Assembly: GCA_944470555.2 (NCBI GenBank)
Contig: OX104127.1
Span: 90,048,708 to 90,112,707 of the forward strand
Origin: Heterobilharzia americana
Lineage: Eukaryota; Platyhelminthes; Trematoda; Strigeidida; Schistosomatidae
Direction of reading: 5' to 3'
Length of the DNA stretch: 64,000 nt
In this document: positions 23,215-35,194 of the stretch, in pieces
How positions within the stretch are numbered: position 1 is the first letter of the stretch
Layout of the letters: each line of letters opens with the position of its first letter
Made by a program: the position numbers and the translations under genes
The notes under the pieces: model-generated
What the model saw: the letters and a program-made list of their open reading frames with translations, nothing else
Told to the model about the DNA's origin: nothing
The model's database searches: none

Positions 23215-24090
23215 AACTGATAATTTTTGATCTCCCGAGTCTAGTTCCCACAGCCCGGTTCCAGTTGTTCCGTCCGCCCCTGCAGTGGACGAAGAAATCT
23301 CTTCTGCTTTCTTGTGTTCAGCATTGGTAAGGTGGATGCTTTGCGGGTTATTAAATTGCAGTTTTTAGAGTAATCGAGGAGTTATGGATTACTGGGACGA
23401 CAAGCGGTCTGTCGTGACTCCCGTTTGTGTATGCGCCTGAGGAGGAGTAGTAAGATGGTAGGAATCACTCGAAAGGTGAAAGTGGATTGCATAGGCCTAG
23501 TGTTTAGAGGGTGGTTAGTAGATAATGCAGGTGTGTTGGGAGAGAGATGGTGAGCGGTAGGCAAAAAAAGGGAAGGTGAGCTGATGAGATTAGTGATTCT
23601 TTCAGCACGTGCATGGTAAACCGTGCAAAGCGGCAACTGTCAAACCGTCCTTTGAAAGAGCCTGCTGAGAGGGCTACGGCAATATCCCGTTGTAGGGCAT
23701 TCCATGAGGAGAAAACGTTGGGCCCGAGCGTGGCGTTAGCTCTCTGGTGCGCTTTCCTGGTGAGGTTTTCTCGTGATGACCACTGTTGCAGGCAGGACTA
23801 ATTTGTTTGCATGGCTTGCCCAAAGAATGATCTTGTAGGCCATGATAAGGTCACCCCTCTTTCTGCGATAACCCAAGATGACTAGGTTTAGATGTTTTAG
23901 TCTTTCTGCGCATACCCTGCGCCTTGGCCCCACAGCCAAGTTTCTCGCAGATCTTTGTACTTTTTAAAAGAGATAAAAATCTCTCTTGAGTGTGAGAGGC
24001 CACCGTATTGGAGACCCCTAGGTAGGGCCGTACGCAGGATTTGAAAACTATGAGGAAAAGCCCGGGGGAAGAACGTCAAGCTGCGAGAAG
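23215..24090 (-). mobile_element. CR1-like element, 3' end (minus)
   Basis: The RT C-terminus is spread over frames on the minus strand. VASHTQERFLSLLKSTKI lies near 23980. Then 23939-23736 reads AERLKHLNLVILGYRRKRGD and LIMAYKII, followed in another frame by NVFSSWNALQRDIAVAL and GSFKGRFD near 23680-23640. These are the classic closing blocks of CR1-group RTs (WN-LP...SFK--LD). The 3' UTR continues to about 23215. This family differs from the two other CR1-like elements here. The upstream RT is missing, so it is a 5'-truncated insert. Confidence 0.65.
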
Positions 24091-26399
24091 GAGTTCGCTC
24101 TGGTTCTGTTAGAAATTGGGAGTCATCCCACCAATATCTGGACAGCTAAATGGGCTGGGTACTGCTGGTGGTACAGCCAAAGCAGGAAAAAAGCCAAACT
24201 TAAAGCAGAAGCATAAAAACACTACTTGGAAGTGCGTACAAACCCGAGATCGAATACCTTGGTCTGGCAAAAAAGGGAAATGAAAAAGGAAAATCGGAAA
24301 GTAATGGTGAGGAGAAGTAGACGTTGATGGCGATGCTGTTTCTGAGGGGCGTAAAAAGGAGGTATAATTAGATTTTAAGGCTGCGACCACAGGAAAAAGT
24401 CAACAATTAAGAGGAAATGAAGTGGGTTTTGAAGGGAAAGTAGACAGGTAGACAGGAGAAAATAAAACGAATAAGGGGAAGAAATCGTGAAACGAGGGGA
24501 AAGCTCAACGGTAAAATAAAGCGATATTCTTGGGGGGACTCAGCTGATTTCCCTTTTTTGTGCTTTTACGCAACCTAAAGGGGATGGGAGAAATAGACAA
24601 AAAAGAGAAAAGGCGTAAAAGGGGGAAGTCGGTTGCATTTCCCTGCGAATGTCGCTTTATCTTAACACTGAGCCGCCCACTTCTTCTCCCCTTTATTCGA
24701 TTTTTTTCTCCCCCTTTGTCTGTATGCGATTTCGTGCTGAAATAGAGGGAAAGATACAAAACTAGATATTCTCTTCTGTGCAGAAAACTAATATACACAA
24801 GTAAGATGGAGTTATAAACAGTTAAGTTAAACCCACGCTTCTGTCATATTGACGAGTACGCTTCATATAGTTATGGGGAGATGAATGACCGGGATTTCTG
24901 TTGAATACTATCACTTCCCAGCTGTAGGACGGTGGTGGCGCGGAGTATTTGGAAATCGTAGGCAGAGTGAATTTATATTTTCAGTATAGCAGATTTACTA
25001 TTTTCTGTTATTTCACCATCATTTCTGTTCTGTTTTGCACTCAAAAACAGTCATAAGTAAGGGACACAAGTTGCATAGGGATACTCCCATACGTGCGAAA
25101 ATAGTTCGAGTTCATCCCCGTGCCATCATGTCTGCTGGTCATTCACCATCATCTTCCCATATTTTTGCTTTGTTTTGAACCATTCTTACACTGCGCCCAG
25201 TAAAGTTGAGGATTAAAATGAACATTTTCGGCCAACTCACTGCTCATCAAGGCCGTGCATGCATTGTTAACTTTATCATCCCTTGGTGTGTATTTTGCAT
25301 CACATAACATTTATAACCATTGTATCTGTACTTATGGCATAGTCTAGCCCGATTTATGACGCAAACGACTTGTGCCAATGCATGGAACAGACCTTGGGTT
25401 CTCTACATAAAGACAAGAGAACGGTCGGTGGAATGTTTATTTGTCAGAGGTGATAAGAATAATTAAGTAAAGCTTAACTGAGAGACCATTAAGGTTGGGA
25501 TCATTAACTAACCTTGCAAAAGTTGTGACAACGAATAAGTACGGGACAATAGGAAATTAAACAAAAATTGCTCACCGTATGAAGACATCAGTGTAGATAT
25601 TTTCGTGTTCTCTAATTTTCTGACCTGGGTCAGCTTACTGAATTTGGGTGTTGAAGGTATTATATTCACATATGTGTAGGATTATTCCAATTTTATGCAG
25701 ATAGTCTTGATACTACAGACCAATGTTTAACGTGGTCAGTAATCTGTCATCAAAAGAAACGGTTCAGTAGTAATAAAGGATTTTGCGAGGGAAAACTAAA
25801 TGCTCATAAAAGAAAACAGAAATTGTCATCGGGATACAAAGTTCAGTAAGCATTTAAATGGAACGAAAACGTTAGGAAGAGGGTTATCAGCACATTTGTT
25901 TAGTACAAGCGATAATACTTTATGACTGAATTCATTTTAAACGACAGTGTTACCACTGGATGCAGTGAAAGGACCCTGATTACCTACCCACAGCTCAACT
26001 ATACTTCTTATTGGTGGATTTAACTTGAGAGCTCAGGAACTGATGCATATCAGCGGGCTGAAAAAATTGGTCAAGTAAACGCTGGAAATAGAATAAAGTG
26101 ATTCAAGCGTGAATAACTAGTGGTATGTCATTCCATGGCCTGCTATCGTTCAACATGAAGAAACGTTACCTAGGCTTAAGGAGTACATTCTCAAGAAACA
26201 CAGTAAACTCGCAGTTGCTGTAACTCTGTAAGGGCGTTGGATCACGAGTTAGATGGTAACCACAAAGATTAATGTCGGGCAACAGGTGAAAAAAAGACGA
26301 GGATAAGCTTCAGGTGCCCTGGCTAAAGCACGCCAAACTTAAATCGCTCTCAACACATTCTAGCGGCCAAAATACAATAACCTTGCCCCGAACGCGAGA
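24091..26399. other. No gene recognised; purine-rich tract inside
   Basis: 24150-24680 is strikingly purine-rich on the plus strand (runs of GGAAAA, GAGG and AAGGGG), which produces long but meaningless open frames on both strands. The rest is AT-rich with no repeat or coding signal I can name. Confidence 0.4.
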
Positions 26400-26579
26400 A
26401 ATAACTGGGCAGTGCCAACTGACGTGAATCTGACTAGTTCTTGCGTTCTACTGTATAGCTTCCGAACTTCTGCGAGTGACGCACAGTCAAAGGTCGGGCC
26501 AAAATATCAAAACACGGTTTGTAGTAATTCAGTGGTAGATTCGCAACAAAATCCGTGGTACTATCAAGGCAACAATGAG

Positions 26580-28642
26580 TTATATCAAAATTAGAAAATA
26601 CCTCAACAGTGCCGTTGGGTAACTATACATTCCAAGACGTTCTCGGGTGCGAATACGTACTATACGGCAAAAACTGGTTAAACAAATACAACTGTTAAGT
26701 ACCTGAAAATCAATAAGAATAGTCCCGGCAAAAGGGATCAAAACTCTGTGCACCAGAATCAAATCAATAAATAGACGTTTCCGGTAGACAGTCAAAAGAC
26801 AAACAGTCAAATCACAGCACAACCGCAAATTGGACCAAAACAAAATGTCGGGCGCAGTAAAACATCACCTTGTCAGCAGTCCAGCGTCACATAGCAGGAA
26901 AGTGAAACATTCATGATAAGTCTCAAACGTACAAAGGAAAATGCTGAGTAAAAAATCAGAGAAGACAGTTAAACAACCAAATAACGTTACACCAGCTAGG
27001 GTCAAAGGTACACTGTCCATAACGAGGGTAAAAATATTAAAATAAATGTCAATACAATCAAATAGGATGATCAGGAGGGATCTTCAGATCAATTTCCACT
27101 ACATTCCCCCCACAGCCAAGTTCCACATGACGGCCCAGTACACAGTCATTAAATTTTATTTGGGCATTATCAATGCCTATCCTTTCTGAAGCTAACATAT
27201 TGCTGAAGAGATGATTGTGCCGTACTCAAGTATTAATTGCACCAGTAATGTAGTATATACTGTCGACTACTACAATACATACGTGTTCAAGTAAAGGGCT
27301 AACTAGGTGCCTGCTTTTGGGTACAGCAGACTGAGCATAGTCCGTGAATGGTAAGTCCCCGGAATACGTAATACTTAAATCACACCGAATCACGAGACTG
27401 CAACGAATAATCACCAAGGTGTAAACTGACATCTGGGTAGGAGTTATAAAGATAAAGAATCCCACATTTACTGGAGCCAAGTAGAAGTTGACATATATCA
27501 CTCTTAGTGAACAAACCCTTCAAGTCGCTTTGAATTTCATTAAAACCCCCACTCACTGATGATAAGGAGGAGTTATATACAGTTTCTAAGTCGTCAGCAA
27601 ACATGTAGGCATTACTATATTCTGTTACATTAGAGATATTGTTTATGTAAAGGGAGAAAAGTAAAAACCGTAACACGCTACCTTGAATGGCACTATTCAA
27701 AATAGTCTCAGAGGAGGAATGGGCTTGATTGAACTTCATTGCTTGAGTGCGCTGTCTAGCGAATGAGCTTGTTCAGGATAAAAAGACATTGATTCCAGAT
27801 AATACAAGCTTTAGAACTAGTAGATTATGAGGTACTTCATCGAGTGCTTTCTTGAAGTCGAAAAATAGATCAGTCATAAAAAGGTCTTCATCACGTTTGC
27901 TGGTGACTTCCTCAAAGTATTCCAGTAATCTAGTACTACATGAACTACCTTTCAAGAAATCATGCTTTATCGGGGAATGTAACCGATACACAACCATATC
28001 ATCAAAAATTTCCTGAATGACCTTCTCCATAATATAAGACACTGCAGATACAATATTTACTGGGCGGTAGTCTTGAGTATTTGATGTTCAGCCATGTTTA
28101 TATGTTGGGAACAACTTCCAACAGTCAAATTAAGATGCCTTATTAGGGATGTAGAGAAGGGCTTCATAAGGATTGGTGGTATGTCTTCACCACCCCCAAA
28201 GAAGAATAGACGGGAATCCACTGGGTCCAGAACTGTATGAGTTCCTTAGGGAAGCAACTGCACGGGCTAACTTATACTGCGTAAAGCAAACATTACTCAG
28301 AGAATAGTTTGGTGGGATGAGTATTTATGTTTCAAATACACTATCTTCATGCGTGAAGGAGCTTGAGAAATGATTCCTGAATAGTTCATAGATCTTACTT
28401 GGGTCGTCATGGAGAATGTCACCATCACTGACCAGACTATTGAGAATCACTGCAGACAAGACTTCACGGGGTTTTAGAATTCTCACTAAAGACTTAATGT
28501 TGTCTGTTTGTGTATTGCAGTTACGTTCTTGTTTGACTGTTTTCAGTAACTCTTTCGTCTTGAAGTTTTCATACTCGACTTTTATTGAGACAAGGGATGA
28601 AAAGTCATTGGATCGATAGAAACTTCTGGTGTGTTTACGCAT
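26580..28642 (-). pseudogene. CR1-like linker and RT remnant
   Basis: The linker (28642-28325) reads KQERNCNTQTDNIKSL. RT motif A region, FFDFKKALDEVPHNLLVLKL, lies at about 27860-27800. Motif B is IQGSVLRFLLFSLYINN (about 27690). Motif C is MFADDLETVY, with F-A-D-D intact at 27590-27601. The C-terminal block at 26843-26580 reads RLFIDLILVHRVLIPFAG and IVRIRTRERLGMYSYP. Pieces are open over 80-120 codons but in different frames, so no full-length protein is possible. Confidence 0.7.
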
Positions 28643-28699
28643 GCAGATATGTACATTTTATGGGATGAAATTCAATTTTGAATTTCTACTCACTACTGA

Positions 28700-29640
28700 T
28701 ACTGCTGGAGCAATATGATCGTGACTTCGATTCATGGATCTATAAAGGACACTCCATATTTATGGGTTGAGCTACTGGTGAAATAAGAACCACAGTCCAG
28801 GTAAATCATCATGTACTGTATTTCATCTCGTTGAGCACTTTAGTAGCATCTATTTACCGTTGTTTTTGATTTGGGAGCTAATGTAATACTGGGAAGTCAC
28901 CAAACACTACTTTGTGGTTGCAGTCTGGAAATTCTAAACCGACTTGAAGAGCAAAATGCTATAATCCACCAGTGAAAAAGAGGTCTGGTATACTATGGTG
29001 TCTAATTGGTTGCGCTACATGCTGGCGTCGTCCCCAGAATGTAGCACACTAATGAACTTATCAAAACCCCCAGGAGAAGTAAGCGGCTGCCACACGATGT
29101 CAGATATACTAGAGTCTGCACATATAAGTTTCCTGGAGTAGGGCATGGGTAACCACTTCAGCCAGTCTGTCATCATAGTCTACAGTAGAGCAGGGGATAT
29201 GGTAGGTACACCCTGGAAGAAGAGTTATGGGATTTGGAACCTTCACCTTAACCCACAGAGTTATTGATCAAATTGAGTTCTGAAGTATACCAATCAGTCG
29301 CGGGAATGTAAAACCTAATGTAAGTGATACAACTACCACCTCTACCATTACTCCTGTCTTCTGTGAATGAAGCATGATTGTCGACAGGGACATCAGCGTC
29401 AGGAGTATCCGAAGTACACCAAGCTTCAGTGTATATATTAGGCAGGGGCTAGACATAATCGATGACAGTGATCTTGGCCATTTTGTTACGTATGGAAAGA
29501 GTGTTAATTGGACAGAAGGTCAAAGAACTATATAAGCGACAGTACCCAAACATATTTCCAAAAAAATCGTTTCGGTAGGTTAGGTTGGACTGTAAAGGTG
29601 AGAGACATAGAATAGTGTTCATTTTCGGGAACATGCCAGG
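28700..29640 (-). pseudogene. CR1-like endonuclease remnant
   Basis: The minus strand starts with NTLSIRNKMAKIT (about 29495), then SLPNIYTEAWCTSDTPDADV, where TEAW holds the metal-binding Glu. PVDNHASFTEDRS follows. After frame changes, KVVFGDFPVL near 28910-28880 carries the phosphoesterase GDFN motif as GDFP (G-D-F at 28893-28901). The final Asn is therefore lost. Broken by several stops. Confidence 0.65.
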
Positions 29641-30385
29641 GGAATAGGATGTTCCTGTGTTATTAATGTTATCCTTTATTGTGTCAGTTGTTGAACTGCC
29701 GTATGTGAGCCAGGAGGATGATAGGTTGCCGCGACATCTTTGCCACTTTTTGGGTTGTAAGCCGGACTAGAAAGCAGCTGGCTCAGAAACATCATCTGGA
29801 CGGTGAAAGATGCTATTAACTTGTTGTTAGAAGAAGGTTGGATTCTCAGCATGAGTCCAGCGTACTGATGTTTGTTGAAATGAGCCATGTAAACTTTTGG
29901 CTGCACCTCTATTTGAAAAAGGGTAGGGTTTGTTATGTTAGGAAGCCAGTATCATAGGCTTCGTCTGAACAGCAAGCTACAGGTTGAGAGGGGATATAAG
30001 TGTGCTGGGGTGAGCATACAGAGGAGCTAACCGTTGTGTAGGTGGTTGTGAGGGGGAAAACCTTACATTTCTGCTGTGACCCTTGTTCTCCTTACCGTAG
30101 AAGGCTTTTGTATCATAAATATTCTTGTGCATGTACTCTTTCTTGTTATTGCCATGGTTTAAGAGTCTTGCCTTCCTGTTGGTTCCTGAAGGTACCGTAG
30201 TACCTCGGGTCTTACTGGTGGACCTCACGAATGTCTGTGTAGGGAGGCGGGTTCACCCTGTAAATAGTATCACTGATAGGATTGGCAGACTAAAAGTAAC
30301 TACTTTGAAGGTGACTAATTCGGACATTTTCCACAGACTTGGTCGGAAATCCGAACTAGGATTTTTTTGGTACCTTTTCAGGTAA

Positions 30386-30879
30386 AGAGTGAATGCCATG
30401 TTTGTTGGTTGCGTGTCCAAGAAAAGTCAGTGAACGATGTCATAAATGCTACCGATAAAACTTTATAACTTTAACGAGTATACAATGCACTTCAGCAACT
30501 CACTTTCTTTACACCTACGAGATGATCGTGAAACTTGAGGATTTTCGCTCATATCTCTTAATGTTAAATACAAACCACTCATTTACTGACATTATTATTA
30601 CATCATTAATTGTCTTTAATGCAGGAATATCAAACTTCATCACCTGCTTACTTAGGAAGAAACTATGACCATTGCATCCAGTCCACGAAATGACTATGGC
30701 CTAGTGTAGACATGCACTGCCAAATACGGAAGTTAATCTGTATTTAGAATCATCACATGTAATTCAAAGAATGTAAATGATCCTCCCCAGTTTCCGCTTT
30801 CTACTTCCTGCATATTGCTGTTTTTCAAAAATATGAAAGAAATTCTTTTTTATCAGTTATGAAAGAACGAAACGAAACG
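30386..30879. other. Spacer, nothing recognised
   Basis: AT-rich, with no open frame or repeat match. Confidence 0.4.
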
Positions 30880-31045
30880 CACTCAGCCACCATGTTTACA
30901 TCTATGCAGTAGGTAATAGGCCACACTTATTGTGTTAGGTCTAGTGATACTGCCTGCCTACCGAAACCTCGGTAGGTGGTGTGGGATTTAAGCCGGCGAT
31001 AATCATCTCCCTAAACCCCTGACCCATAGTCCCTTATGTCTACGC
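30880..31045 (-). repeat. tRNA-related dispersed repeat, family D copy 2
   Basis: Matches 3930-4130 over the CCACAC-TA-TGTGT segment and the GTAGGTGG flank. The B box is degenerate here (GGCTTAAATCC on the minus strand, 30984-30994). Two diverged copies 27 kb apart in the same orientation suggest a scattered family. Confidence 0.45.
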
Positions 31046-33269
31046 CATAAGACTTCATTTCATTCGTCTAGAAATACGATAATGCATCTAAAACCTCATC
31101 TCTAAGGTACTCGGCGCTCCTCTTTGTCAGTGAACTGACTGAGTAAAAGTTGTCGTAAAGCCGGTTATGTTCTATTAGTGATGATAACTACAACTGTATT
31201 TAACTATCCCCTCCCGAATTACAAGAACCTGAAAAGTGACGTCAATGTTTTTGGCCTTAACATTATCAATAGTCCTCATCTCTTCTAGTTACCAGGACTT
31301 GTTAAGGAGTTCCCTACAGAAATACGATGACTAAGAAAAAGGGCTGAAAACAGTGAGATAACGGGAAATGTAAAAGTAAACTAATCTGATCACTTTTCAA
31401 CAGCGTTTCTTCACATTGGCATGTTTATAAGAAGTCAGTCAGTTTACATTTATGAGCTAATCAAGTGGGAATATGATACGAAAATGAAAGGTTCATATTT
31501 ACTCTAGGGAGTAGGATTACCTGGAAGAAAGCACTCCAGCACTAGTAAAATATTAGTTTATGTTGCCGGAATAAGTAAAAAGAACATGTATGATGAAGGT
31601 GCGATGAAAGACTTCCCGAACTCAAAGATATCACTTCTCCATAGGTAACCAAATTTAATTGCTAGCTACTGTACAGTTCACATTTAACTGGATCTTTTGA
31701 TATATAACTAGTAAAAATTGTGAAGTTTTTTCCTCATACGGATTACACAAAATAATCTAACCTGTCAGATACCGTCTAATGATTGTGAGATCAATCACAT
31801 ACAATAGCGCTGAACAAAAATTTAACGAAAGATTAAATGAGAAACTCTACGAATACAAACAATTTAAGGAGAAACTTGGCTATTGCCTTGCATGGACTGA
31901 TTCATGATCGCGCTATAGAATAGGATAAGTTGATAGTTCTATGATCCATTGTATCCTGGTAGGGTGAGAAGTTGACTACACAATCTTTATTCATTGAATC
32001 AACACTTAACACGTAATAGGAATGATTCATCATATATCACAGGTATTTTGAAACCCTTTCTACCCTTAAATGAACGAATGAAGAAATGTTGGACTTTAAA
32101 AGTGTGGTTTGAAGGTCGTTCGATTACTCTGATATAAGTGTGAGTAATAAAATGTGCTCAAAATATCATTCAGTAAACATTACTATATCTGCTCTATTTC
32201 AAGTGAACAGTTTTACATAAAGTGAATATATCATCAATTGTGTAATTGTGTACTTAGCCGTTTACTACACTTACCAATACTTTATTTCGGTTATGTGTTG
32301 GCTGACAATAAACTCTGACTTGTTTGCAATACTTGTAAACACGACAATACAACTGTAGTATATGATGCCGTCAGAAAGAAAATTTTCTTCACTGTTACCT
32401 CTTTGTTTTACTACCCAGTAAATTTTACACAAAAGTTTAAGCTACTTATCGTTTGTAAGTAGGTCAAATTTAACCCAAATGTTTGCAGCGGAATACTAGT
32501 TTTTTGCATGTCATAAACCAATGGAATGCCACTTCGTATAGTTACTTTTCAAATCTCACTTTTATTTTCTTCAATGATTAACTTGAGAAATGTAAATTTC
32601 TATTCATACATAGCTTCAATGGTAAATAAGCTTTGAATTTCTTTAAGTTCATCAACATTACCAAATCCAAAAAGGTCTTTCACGTAATATAATGATTTTA
32701 AGGTATTTTCCTAGAAAGGAAGTCGTTATAAATAGCTTACTGCTATGGAGATAAAAAATATAATGGTATAAAATGTCGTAATAAAGTGACACTATGAAAT
32801 AGTAGAAAACATTTGTAGCTCAGAATGAGAAAGATAATAGTGTTTGACGACTGCACTCTGCTGAACTTCAGCTGCGTTATCTGTCCGCTAAATTTATGAA
32901 TCTAATGCTGTGGGTGCTAGGAATTCTGCTGATGAAACATCCATAACAAAATGTCAGATCTGAGAGAATACCGAATCATTGTCAGTTTGGTGCTGTACTA
33001 CAAGAAAAAGTGGGTATAGAGAGCGGTTTAAGAAAACTGCCTATCTCATTCAACTGTAAAGCTGAATTCAACATATTTATTAGTACTTCTAACATCTTGT
33101 TTTTACACTGAATTAAGTTGATCGCTGTCCATTGACATGTATCAATAAGTGACAACCAACACTCGTTGTACAAGAGGTGGTTCTCGTGACCTAATACCCT
33201 GAGAAATAGCATTCTTTCGTTGAAGTGAAGGGTGCTCAATTCAAGTGCTGATGAGAAAACTATCACTCA
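31046..33269. other. AT-rich stretch, nothing recognised
   Basis: About 2.2 kb. A 94-codon minus-strand open segment at 32982-33266 abuts the family A fragment but resembles no protein I know. Confidence 0.4.
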
Positions 33270-33345
33270 GTAGGATGCGAGTACGCGCATCTGAAGAGTC
33301 CCGTGTAGGACGAAACGCGTGTCTTGGATTTCACTGCTAATTGCA
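33270..33345 (+). repeat. Family A (schistosome-alpha-like) repeat fragment
   Basis: Carries the family A hammerhead module followed by the family tail (TTGGATTTCACTGCTA). The rest of the unit is absent or too diverged. Confidence 0.6.
33285..33331 (+). ncRNA. Hammerhead ribozyme candidate, family A
   Basis: The core is intact: CTGAAGA (33291-33297, fits CUGANGA), stem II GTCC/GGAC, GAAA (33312-33315), stem III ACGC/GUGU with no loop, then the cleavage triplet GUC. Stem I is poor: the family sequence ATCCAG is replaced by GCGCAT, so little pairing with TTGGAT remains. The fold is by eye. The core fits known schistosome alpha ribozymes; activity is doubtful because of stem I. Confidence 0.6.
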
Positions 33346-35194
33346 ACATTATAAATTTACACCAATTTTAATAAAATATTTTTTATCCACGGTAGAAAAG
33401 TATACATGGAATGAATTATGACTAACTGGTTGACTAAGAATAAGGTGGACTTCAATGAAATGAAGTTATTAAACCTTCCTTAGTAAGTTTTATGCTTTAA
33501 ATGGATTCTGTCTACTTGACCTATGAACTCATAGTACACGGATTCATGGAACACATATTACGCCCTAGAAAACCTCTATATGAATAGAAGCATTTATCCC
33601 TGGAAATTTGTTTAAGCAAAAGAAAGTCAAAACCGACCTGCGGTCGAAGTCGTACATCTGGCTGGACGGGTGTGTTTGAGGCGCTGCCTTGCCTATACGA
33701 AGGAGGGATAGGAAAGGTCAACCCTCAAAATAGCGCACACCTTTATCCCACGACATAACGGTGCTGGCGATATGTGTCTAATCAGATTCACAAAAAATAA
33801 ATCGGGCTATCAAACTTTTAAAGAGGCGGTAATAGGAGCAGGGTTAGGGATATGTCCCTTAGGCTCTGTGGTCAGGCAGTAACCCTCCTCTTTCGAGTAA
33901 CTCGACAGGAAACAACCCTAAGGAAGATTTGGAGTGTATAAAGCCTCCTTATGCATTGTTTCTCAATAACATAGTAATCAATGCTCTATGACTTGCAAAG
34001 GAATATACTGCACAGATTAGAAAGTGGAGACTGAAATTTCCTGAAAGCGACTCACGATAACTCTTACTCATTTTTAGTACATAATAATCTTTTCAGTGTA
34101 AGATGAGTACGTTTACAAGCAAACATTCATATGATGCTACTCATCATGGATAAAAGTAGTAAGTAGATGGATTTAATTTGATTATATAACTGGTCTGTTG
34201 ACTTCTAATATCTACAGTACTTGCTACATGGTTATCTAAGAAGTGTATCATTAATTAATCACCTCAAATGAATTACTAAAAGTTCTAGTGAGAACTGTTG
34301 ATTTATGAAAGTGAAACGAACTCTCAGTGATTACACCGGATGGTAGTCAATCTAGATCACTAATTGACAGGAGTAAGAACTGTTATACCATCGAATTGCC
34401 GCCGAATGGTTGAACAGGAATACGTTTATGGAAAGATGTGACAATTATATCATCGACTTTATGTATAAACGTGTGTGTGAACTACTGGGGAGTGAAAAAG
34501 TAGAACGAAACAGCTGTTCAGTTCTCCTAAACTTCCAGCTGATAGCAGTCCATGACGAAAACTAATTTCAAACCAATCACTACCTACTAACCAAAAGTTG
34601 ACATATATCCTCATTTTTGTTTACTCTAACTATTCCACATTCTGATCACAGTTAACAGATGAGATCCTTTTGTTGAAGTTCAGTAGAGCTAAGTACTTAA
34701 GTTATCATAGGGTATAACCAATAGTCCTGTCCATCATATATTATAGTACTCTGATTTCGTTACTTTACCGCTATAATAACTGGCTTAATATCACTTGACA
34801 GAAAGGATTCAGACTTGGGCGTTTACCTTCATGCATAGATGAGTAAGAGCTTATATGAAATAGCATATTCAGAGGACATTTAGTGACTCAGATATTATTT
34901 AACAATAATCTCTGTTTTCAACTATATGAGTTGTAAGACTAGATAGGAAGCAATAACTAAAGAATAAATCAATTACGGAAAATATAAACATTTTAAATAA
35001 AAAGCAGTTGGCTTACAGTATTTTACCCAAATTTATGAAATACGTTTTGACTTATTCACTGACTAAAGTGCTTAGGATATGTATTACATATCCTCACTAG
35101 CTATATACTACAATATTCTATGTATGAGACACGATTACAGTAGAAGAAAACTAAATTTAGGATTGATTCTAAAGGCAAATCGACTGGGAAAATC
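33346..35194. other. AT-rich stretch, nothing recognised
   Basis: No coding region or known repeat identified. A 66-codon minus-strand open segment at 33521-33721 is unassigned. Confidence 0.4.

Larger units (their letters stand above)
26400..30385 (-). mobile_element. CR1-like non-LTR element, near full length (minus)
   Basis: From right to left it holds a possible ORF1 remnant (30228-29676, basic and low in recognisable motifs), an APE-type endonuclease (29640-28700), a linker (28642-28325) and RT (28042-26580). The layout matches CR1/SR1-type elements of about 4 kb. It is full of stops and frameshifts. No tail repeat or target duplication was found, so both ends are approximate. Confidence 0.65.

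Noticed and set aside
24109..24798. Long open frames on both strands
   Set aside because: They result from the purine-rich composition; the translated products are low-complexity Ser/Phe- or Lys/Arg-rich.
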